Assembly (NCBI GenBank): GCA_041581405.1
Contig: JBFIDI010000043.1
Location: forward strand, 1 to 19,624
From: CAISIP01 sp041581405
Lineage (GTDB): Bacteria > Pseudomonadota > Gammaproteobacteria > Burkholderiales > Burkholderiaceae_C
Reading direction: 5' to 3'
DNA: 19,624 nucleotides
Shown: one piece after another, positions 15,031 through 19,624 of the stretch
Layout: each line of letters starts with the position of its first letter
Position numbering within the stretch: the stretch's first letter is position 1
Made by a program: the position numbers and the translations under genes
Notes under the pieces: generated by a model
Told to the model about the DNA's origin: nothing
The model's input: the letters and a program-made list of their open reading frames with translations, nothing else
The model's database searches: none

Positions 15031-16248
15031 TTATGGATTTGTCGATGCCAAGCTATCCAAGTAGTCGGCCCACCGCTGCATCATCACGCGCCGCTGGCTC
15101 AAGTATTGGGTCCTGTTGTAGGAGCGACCATTGGCATCTCGCACTGAGTGCGCCAACTGTGCCTCGATGAGCAAAGGGTCAACATCCATGCGCTCGGCGA
15201 GCATGGTACGAGCGCTGGCTCGGAAGCCGTGCCATGTATGGATGTCCGATGAATAGCCCATCGTCAACAGAGCAGTGCGCACGCTGTTCTCGGATATGCA
15301 CCGGTCGTGATTGCGTTCGCCAGGAAAGACCAGCGCCCCATGCCCGGTATAGCCATGCAGGCCGCGAAGGATCTCGACTGCTTGCCGCGACAGCGGAACG
15401 TAGTGAGGAGATCCGTACAGTTTGCCGTCTTTCTCACGCTTCATGCGCTGCGCTGGAATCGTCCACAAGGCGTCGTCTAGATCAATCTCGTTCCAGGCCG
15501 CGCCCCGAAGCTCACCGGGCCGCTGAAACAACAGTGGGGCCAACTGCAACGCCGCGCGCACGATCACCCCACCCCTGTATCCACGTATTGCTCGAATCAG
15601 CGCACCGAAGCTGGCAGGGTCAGTGATCGCCGCAAGATGCCGACCGCGATATGGTGTCAATGCGCCCTTGAGATCGGCGGTGATGTCGCGTGCAACGCGA
15701 CCGGTCGCCACGCCATAGCGCCAGACCTGGCGACACAACATCAGGCCCCGGTCGGCAGTTTCGACGGCTCCCCTCTCCTCAGTCTTGCGCAAGACCGCAA
15801 GCAGTTCGACTGGTTCAATCTCTGATAAGCTGCGTTTGCCAATCCACGGGAAGATATCGCGTTCAAACTGCCGGCGCGAGCGGCTGGCATGGCTGTCGCT
15901 CCACATCGGCGCCTGCTTCTCGAACCATTCCATGGCGACGACCTTGAAACTATCGCCATAGGGATTGCTTGCCTTGAGCTTCTCGACCTCACGCAACATG
16001 CCGGGGTCCTTGCCTTCACCCTTTTGCAGTCTTGCCAGGTCGCGCGCCTTGCGCGCAGCTGTCAGGCTGATCTCGGGATAGCTGCCGAGGGCCAGACGTT
16101 TTTCGACATTAGCGAACCGGTACTTGAAAAACCATCGCTTCTTCTGGTTGGGGGTAGTTTCCAGGTACAGACCACCAGAGTCGGTCAGGCGCACACGCTT
16201 GGCGTCCATTGGGCAAGAGGCGGCCCTGCAGTGCTTGTCGGTCAGCAT
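15031..16248 (-). CDS. int: P4-type tyrosine recombinase (genomic-island integrase)
   Basis: This is a 405-residue site-specific recombinase with the IntS/P4 layout: an N-terminal DUF4102 arm-binding domain (LTDSGGLYLE, RLALGSYPEISLTAARKARD), a central core-binding domain, and a C-terminal catalytic domain. Catalytic residues visible are R243 in FQRPGELR, H340 and R343 in HGFRA, H367 in LAHS, and the nucleophile Y377 in SYNRT. I chose the ATG at 16248 because family members start MLTDK and an AGG lies upstream; the frame extends 16 more codons to 16296. The gene reads away from ssrA, with its 5' end about 200 nt from the tmRNA 3' end, the usual position for an integrase that targets ssrA. All motifs are present, so it may be active. 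Confidence 0.93.
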   Translation of the reverse strand: MLTDKHCRAASCPMDAKRVRLTDSGGLYLETTPNQKKRWFFKYRFANVEKRLALGSYPEISLTAARKARDLARLQKGEGKDPGMLREVEKLKASNPYGDSFKVVAMEWFEKQAPMWSDSHASRSRRQFERDIFPWIGKRSLSEIEPVELLAVLRKTEERGAVETADRGLMLCRQVWRYGVATGRVARDITADLKGALTPYRGRHLAAITDPASFGALIRAIRGYRGGVIVRAALQLAPLLFQRPGELRGAAWNEIDLDDALWTIPAQRMKREKDGKLYGSPHYVPLSRQAVEILRGLHGYTGHGALVFPGERNHDRCISENSVRTALLTMGYSSDIHTWHGFRASARTMLAERMDVDPLLIEAQLAHSVRDANGRSYNRTQYLSQRRVMMQRWADYLDSLASTNP

Positions 16249-16271
16249 CGGGCACCTGCCGAAACGAGAAA

Positions 16272-16333
16272 GTGGGGGTGAAAAATCATGCCTCAACTGA
16301 AAATGGGGGTAAATGAATGATTTTTACCCCCAC
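16272..16333. repeat. TGGGGGT repeat cluster, probable integrase arm sites
   Basis: TGGGGGT occurs on the plus strand at 16273-16279 and 16304-16310, and inverted at 16326-16332. The outer pair is extended: GTGGGGGTGAAAAATCAT (16272-16289) and the reverse complement of 16317-16333 match except for one extra G. The inner pair GGGGGTAAA / TTTACCCCC (16305-16313 and 16323-16331) can also form a hairpin. Position between int and ssrA fits arm-type binding sites of the recombinase; the cluster may also regulate the int promoter. Confidence 0.55.
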
Positions 16334-16381
16334 CTTCGCTGGGCTGTCAAGAAACATCCTGGTCTCACTGAAACGAAAAAA

Positions 16382-16407
16382 CCCGGGTTTCAGAGGAGAA
16401 ACCCGGG
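16382..16407 (-). terminator. Rho-independent terminator downstream of ssrA
   Basis: CCCGGGTTTC (16382-16391) pairs with GAAACCCGGG (16398-16407) around a 6-base loop. On the minus strand the stem is followed by TTTTTTCG. It lies about 38 nt beyond the tmRNA 3' end, so it should end ssrA transcription before the integrase region. Confidence 0.8.
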
Positions 16408-16444
16408 ATTTTGGGACGTCACCGGACCTTACCGGATGAGTGTA

Positions 16445-16490
16445 TGGTGGAGCTGGGGGGATTTGAACCCCCGTCCGCAAGCCATCCTCG
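16445..16490 (-). other. Probable island attachment site (att) in the ssrA 3' end
   Basis: P4-type integrases commonly recombine within the 3' end of tRNA or tmRNA genes and rebuild that end with element sequence. The integrase, its likely arm sites and the terminator all lie on the 3' side of ssrA. The exact core cannot be defined because no second copy of this sequence occurs elsewhere in the window. Limits given are approximate. Confidence 0.45.
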
Positions 16491-16835
16491 AGCAGATCTA
16501 CATGTTTAGTGGTCTGATTTGAGTCTCGCCTCCGGTATCGCGCAGCCACACGCTATACCGAACGCCAGCACCCTATTGTCTCGCCCCTGACCAAGGTACC
16601 CGGTCAGAAGCCAGCCGATGTGAATAACCTTACAGCCTGGACATCAGGACCTTGCGGTCATGACACCCTTGCCCAGCCCATCGGCCTGCTGTTGTAAGGC
16701 TCACTGGTTATTAAGCAGCGAGTGCGAAACGTTCGTCGTTTGCAGTTAGTTTGTTGAACCAAGATTTACGAGCGTAGCCCATGCTCGACATGCACCACAG
16801 CGATTCCGTACCCACGTCGAAACCAATGCAGCCCC
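16445..16835 (-). ncRNA. ssrA: Transfer-messenger RNA (tmRNA), tag ANDERFALAA
   Basis: This is a one-piece tmRNA of about 391 nt that rescues stalled ribosomes by trans-translation. The 5' end GGGGCTG (16835 side) pairs with CAGCTCC before an encoded ACCA (3' end at 16445). The T-arm GGTTCAAATCC is visible near the 3' end, and the TTTCGACG segment follows the 5' strand. The tag frame GCA AAC GAC GAA CGT TTC GCA CTC GCT GCT, then TAA TAA, occupies 16711-16743 and encodes ANDERFALAA, the sequence I recall for Bordetella-type tmRNA. The intact 3' end is the probable island attachment site. Confidence 0.95.
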
Positions 16836-16844
16836 TCAACAGGC

Positions 16845-16871
16845 ATTTTAGGCCTATCCCAGCAAATTCAA
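16845..16871 (-). promoter_or_regulatory. Candidate ssrA promoter inside the 3' end of gph
   Basis: On the minus strand TTGAAT (16866-16871) and TAAAAT (16845-16850) are separated by 15 bp, and the -10 element lies 9 nt before the tmRNA 5' end. Spacing is shorter than ideal. The gph stop is only 18 nt from ssrA, so any promoter has to overlap gph. Confidence 0.45.
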
Positions 16872-17525
16872 GAGCGCCAGTGGATTTTCTATCGACGCAT
16901 GTGCGCCCCAGGCGCTGGTATCGGCCTTGAGACCCAGGTATCCGTAGGTGGCGGCCACCGTACCCATGCCCGCGGCCAGCCCGGCGACGATGTCGCGTTC
17001 GTCGTCCCCCACGTAGATGCAGCGGCCAGGGTCTACGGCGAGCCGGCGCGCAGCTTCGAACAAGGGTTCCGGATGGGGCTTGGCGTGGGGGGTGGTGTCC
17101 CCGCTGATGACCACTGCGGCACTGCCAAACAAGGGCATCGACCGAGTCAGGGGATCGGTGAATCGGGCCGACTTGTTGGTCACGACACCCCAGCGCAGCC
17201 CCTTGTGCCGCAACTGCTCGATCAAGGCCTGCACACCATCGAAGGCATAGGTCCGGTCGGTCATGCACTGTTCGTAGTTGCCGAAGAACTCCTCCTTGAG
17301 TTCGGCGAACTGCGCATGCTCCGGCGTCATGCCGAACGCAACCGACAACATGCCGCGCGCTCCGGCGCCCGCCATGTGCCGGTATTGCTCCAGCGGCAGC
17401 GACGGCATGCCGCGTTGCACACGCATCCGGTCGGCGGCGGCACCCAGGTCCGGAGCGCTGTCGATCAAGGTGCCGTCCAGGTCGAACAGGACGACGCCGA
17501 CCTCGGTGAACGGACGGCCGCTCAT
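16854..17525 (-). CDS. gph: Phosphoglycolate phosphatase-like HAD hydrolase
   Basis: This is a 223-residue HAD-superfamily phosphatase of the Gph group, which dephosphorylates 2-phosphoglycolate or related small sugar phosphates such as MurNAc-6-phosphate in the cytoplasm. Motif I is FDLDGTLIDSAPD with the nucleophile D15 and D17; motif II is VVTNKS; motif III the lysine in AKPHPEP; motif IV GDDERD. Its ATG at 17525 overlaps the ubiG stop by 4 nt (ATGA), so it is coupled to ubiG, the conserved order in this family of bacteria. It ends 18 nt before ssrA. The physiological substrate is not certain from the sequence. Confidence 0.88.
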   Translation of the reverse strand: MSGRPFTEVGVVLFDLDGTLIDSAPDLGAAADRMRVQRGMPSLPLEQYRHMAGAGARGMLSVAFGMTPEHAQFAELKEEFFGNYEQCMTDRTYAFDGVQALIEQLRHKGLRWGVVTNKSARFTDPLTRSMPLFGSAAVVISGDTTPHAKPHPEPLFEAARRLAVDPGRCIYVGDDERDIVAGLAAGMGTVAATYGYLGLKADTSAWGAHASIENPLALLNLLG

Positions 17526-18265
17526 GTCGCGTCGCCGGAAGTCGCGTCGCCGGCGGGCGCCGGCTTGCGGGTGGCGAACAGGTAGTTCACGCTGGTATCG
17601 CCGCTGAGCCAGTACCGACGGGTCAAGGGGTTGTATTCCATGCCCTTGGATTGCTGGAGCTCCAGGCCCGCATCGCGGCAGTACCGGGCCAGTTCACTGG
17701 GCCGGATCAGGCGCTCGTAGCTGTGCGTACCGCGCGGCAGCATGTTGAGCACGTATTCGGCACCAACGATGGCAAACAGGAAGGATTTCGGGTTGCGATT
17801 GATCGTCGAGAAGAAGACCCAGCCACCGGGCTTGACCAGGCGTGCACAGGCCCGCACGACGGACGCGGGATCCGGTACATGCTCGAGCATCTCCATGCAG
17901 GTCACCACATCGAAACTGCCGGCCTGCTCGGCGGCCAGGTCTTCGGCACTGATCTCGCGATACGACACGTTGGGTGTCTGCGCCTCCAGGGCGTGCAGCT
18001 GGGCCACCCGAAGCGCCTTGGTCGCCAGGTCGATGCCGGTCACCTGGGCGCCGCGGCGCGCCATGGCGTCGGCCAGTATGCCGCCACCACAACCCACGTC
18101 CAGCGCCGTCAGGCCCTGCAATGGGCAGATCGACGCGATCCAGTCCAGGCGCAACGGGTTGATCTGGTGCAAGGGGCGAAATTCGCTGTCCTTGTCCCAC
18201 CAGCGGTGAGCCAGGTCCGAAAACTTGGCCAGTTCGGCCGGGTCCACATTGGTACTGCTTGTCAT
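17522..18265 (-). CDS. ubiG: Ubiquinone biosynthesis O-methyltransferase
   Basis: This is a 247-residue SAM-dependent methyltransferase that performs both O-methylations of ubiquinone synthesis. SAM motif I LDVGCGGGILADAMA is at residues 55-69; EMLEHVPDP, FFSTINRNPKS and the C-terminal GMEYNPLTRRYWLS match UbiG. The ATG at 18265 gives the usual N-terminus (NVDPAELAKFSDLAHRWWD); an upstream in-frame start at 18325 would run into the ompA terminator and is rejected. The 3' end encodes a short repeat, GDATSGDAT, made by a 13-bp direct repeat. It overlaps gph by 4 nt. Confidence 0.95.
   Translation of the reverse strand: MTSSTNVDPAELAKFSDLAHRWWDKDSEFRPLHQINPLRLDWIASICPLQGLTALDVGCGGGILADAMARRGAQVTGIDLATKALRVAQLHALEAQTPNVSYREISAEDLAAEQAGSFDVVTCMEMLEHVPDPASVVRACARLVKPGGWVFFSTINRNPKSFLFAIVGAEYVLNMLPRGTHSYERLIRPSELARYCRDAGLELQQSKGMEYNPLTRRYWLSGDTSVNYLFATRKPAPAGDATSGDAT
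17526..17553. repeat. Short direct repeat at the ubiG 3' end
   Basis: GTCGCGTCGCCGG occurs at 17526-17538 and again at 17541-17553 with a 15-bp period. In the minus-strand frame this encodes the repeated GDATS tail of UbiG. It is likely a slippage duplication without catalytic effect. Confidence 0.7.
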
Positions 18266-18330
18266 GTTCGGATTATCGGCAATGGTGGCAATGCCCTGCC
18301 GACTCGAGGCCGAAAGCAGGCACACAAACG

Positions 18331-18358
18331 GCGAAACCCCGCCGTGGCGGGGTTTCGC
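18331..18358 (-). terminator. Rho-independent terminator downstream of ompA
   Basis: GCGAAACCCCGCC (18331-18343) pairs with GGCGGGGTTTCGC (18346-18358), a 13-bp stem with a 2-base tip. On the minus strand it is followed by the T-rich CGTTTGTGTG. It sits about 42 nt after the ompA stop and before ubiG. Confidence 0.75.
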
Positions 18359-18399
18359 TCGGAGCCGGACACGGCCCCGGTCAACAATCCTGTGGAGGA

Positions 18400-19089
18400 T
18401 TAGTTGTTGGTGCGGGTACCGACCACTTCGATTTCCACGCGACGGTTCTTCGCGCGGCCTTCGCGGGTCTTGTTGTCAGCAACCGGCTGCTTCTCGCCCT
18501 TGCCTTCGGTGTAGACACGGTTCTTCTCGATACCGTTGGACACCAGGTAAGCCTTGACGGCTTCCGAACGGCGCATCGACAGGCCCTGGTTGTAGGCGTC
18601 GGTACCGATGGAGTCGGTGTGACCCACAGCGATCACGACTTCCAGGTTGATGCCCTTGACCTTGCTGATCAGGTCGTCGAGCTTGGCCTTGCCTTCGGGC
18701 TTGAGCACAGACTTGTCGAAATCGAAGAATGCGTCGGCAGCGTATGTGACCTTGGTCGCTGCGGGCGGCGGCGGAGCCGGACGCGGAGCGGGTGCGGGAG
18801 CCGGAGCAGCGGCGGGAGCCGGGGCCGGAGCCGGGGCAGCAGCGCGCGGGGCAGGTGCGGGAGCCGGGGCAGGTGCCGGGGCTGCCTTGGGAGCCACGAT
18901 GGCGCCATCGCAACCTGCGGCGGCCGTTGCCGGGGTCCAGTAGTTGTCGCGCCAGCACAGCTCGTTGCTGCCGTTTTTCCAGACCAGATCGCCGGAGCCA
19001 TTCTTCCAGTTGTCGACAGACTGGGCGCTAGCGGCTGTTGCGAGTGCCACGGTAGCAAACAACATGGCTACTTTATTAAGATTCTTCAT
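18400..19089 (-). CDS. ompA: OmpA-family outer membrane protein with Ala/Pro linker, no barrel
   Basis: This is a 229-residue envelope protein. A Sec signal peptide ends ASA at residue 22. The mature start repeats WKNGS twice (residues 28-42), then an Ala/Pro-rich linker covers about 66-113, and a complete OmpA peptidoglycan-binding domain fills 114-226 (FFDFDKSVLKPEGKAKL, GHTDSIGTDAYNQGLS, NRRVEIEV). AGGAG lies 5 nt before ATG 19089. The eight-strand barrel of E. coli OmpA is absent, as in Bordetella-type OmpA, so it probably tethers peptidoglycan via an unknown membrane contact. It is divergent from gyrA, with its own terminator. Confidence 0.93.
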   Translation of the reverse strand: MKNLNKVAMLFATVALATAASAQSVDNWKNGSGDLVWKNGSNELCWRDNYWTPATAAAGCDGAIVAPKAAPAPAPAPAPAPRAAAPAPAPAPAAAPAPAPAPRPAPPPPAATKVTYAADAFFDFDKSVLKPEGKAKLDDLISKVKGINLEVVIAVGHTDSIGTDAYNQGLSMRRSEAVKAYLVSNGIEKNRVYTEGKGEKQPVADNKTREGRAKNRRVEIEVVGTRTNN

Positions 19090-19172
19090 GATTCTCCTTA
19101 TCGAGACATAAGCCGCAGCGGCGCTGCGAAACGTTGGACGCGCCGGGTGACCGCCACCGAGCGCATGGACTT

Positions 19173-19200
19173 ATTGTGCCATAGCGGATTCGCCAGACAA
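19173..19200 (-). promoter_or_regulatory. Candidate ompA promoter
   Basis: On the minus strand TTGTCT (19195-19200) and CACAAT (19173-19178) are 16 bp apart, each matching four of six sigma-70 consensus bases. This predicts a leader of about 80 nt before the strong ribosome site of ompA. Confidence 0.4.
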
Positions 19201-19312
19201 CGCCAGAATCTCGCCGCACCTGTAGGAAATCAGCTCGAGCAGCCCCATGTGTTGCCCGATAACGACACCCCCTTGGGCCTAAAATCCCCCGTTTCCGCCG
19301 CAAGACCCGTTC

Positions 19313-19624
19313 ATGACCCAGTTCGCCAAAGAAACCCTGCCTATCAGTCTTGAAGAGGAAATGCGGCGCAGCTACCTCGATTACGCCATGAGCGTGATCG
19401 TGGGCCGAGCCTTGCCGGACGCCCGGGACGGACTCAAGCCGGTGCATCGGCGCGTGCTGTACGCAATGCACGAGCTCAACAACGACTGGAACCGCGCATA
19501 CAAGAAGTCGGCCCGTATCGTCGGTGACGTCATCGGCAAGTACCATCCGCATGGCGACCAATCGGTCTACGACACCATCGTCCGCATGGCGCAGGACTTC
19601 TCGATGCGCTATCCGCTGGTCGAC
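19313..19624 (+). CDS. gyrA: DNA gyrase subunit A, 3' part outside the window
   Basis: Only the first 104 codons are in the window; the frame is open at the right edge. GyrA is the DNA-breaking subunit of the type II topoisomerase that introduces negative supercoils. The start MTQFAKETLPISLEEEM is typical for the group, followed by SYLDYAMSVIVGRALPDARD and the quinolone-resistance region KYHPHGDQSVYDTIVRMAQ. The residue at E. coli position 83 (Ser) is Gln here, with Asp at 87 retained. The active-site tyrosine lies beyond the edge. The ATG at 19313 has no strong Shine-Dalgarno; no convincing promoter was identified in the 220-nt gap shared with ompA. Confidence 0.96.
   Translation, partial: MTQFAKETLPISLEEEMRRSYLDYAMSVIVGRALPDARDGLKPVHRRVLYAMHELNNDWNRAYKKSARIVGDVIGKYHPHGDQSVYDTIVRMAQDFSMRYPLVD

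Noticed and set aside
16711..17268. Minus-strand frame ending in the tmRNA tag
   Set aside because: The frame is only the tag-encoding codons extended by chance through gph in another register; the real coding part is the 10-codon tag.
18259..19353. 364-codon plus-strand frame opposite ompA
   Set aside because: Its Gly/Ser/Arg repeats are the antisense of the Ala/Pro linker of OmpA, and it runs into gyrA.

Overview
The window comes from a betaproteobacterium of the Bordetella/Achromobacter group (Alcaligenaceae). Three things point there: a one-piece tmRNA with tag peptide ANDERFALAA; a short OmpA-type protein that has an Ala/Pro linker instead of a beta-barrel; and the block gyrA / ompA-ubiG-gph-ssrA. 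Base composition is GC-rich throughout, with somewhat lower GC around the nitronate monooxygenase and integrase genes. The genus is an inference; no database was searched.

Bases 1-11524 hold a tightly packed plus-strand catabolic operon that enters from the left. It encodes an SCP2-type thiolase (5' end missing), a TRAP substrate-binding protein, two tandem dioxygenases resembling ectoine hydroxylase, an acyl-CoA ligase, a third PhyH-type dioxygenase, a second TRAP substrate-binding protein, a fused TRAP permease (DctQM), an acyl-CoA dehydrogenase and an enoyl-CoA hydratase/isomerase. Stop/start overlaps at three or four junctions suggest one transcript. The inferred logic is uptake of an organic acid, CoA activation, Fe(II)/2-oxoglutarate hydroxylation and beta-oxidation-like chain cleavage. 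The substrate cannot be read from the sequence. This operon is the best candidate here for an undescribed system.

Bases 11525-15030 are a scar zone. It contains remnants of three unrelated insertion-sequence transposases (IS110-like, IS1634/IS4-like and an rve/integrase-core type) and the C-terminal half of an NTF2/SnoaL-like protein. One intact gene, a nitronate monooxygenase, lies among them.

Bases 15031-16445 are the end of an integrated element: a P4-type tyrosine recombinase, a cluster of TGGGGGT repeats that look like integrase arm sites, and a terminator hairpin lying against the 3' end of ssrA. The tmRNA gene is therefore the likely integration site, and everything to the left may belong to one or more genomic islands. 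The opposite att site was not found in the window.

Bases 16445-19624 are core genome: ssrA, gph, ubiG and ompA on the minus strand, then gyrA on the plus strand, cut by the window end after 104 codons.
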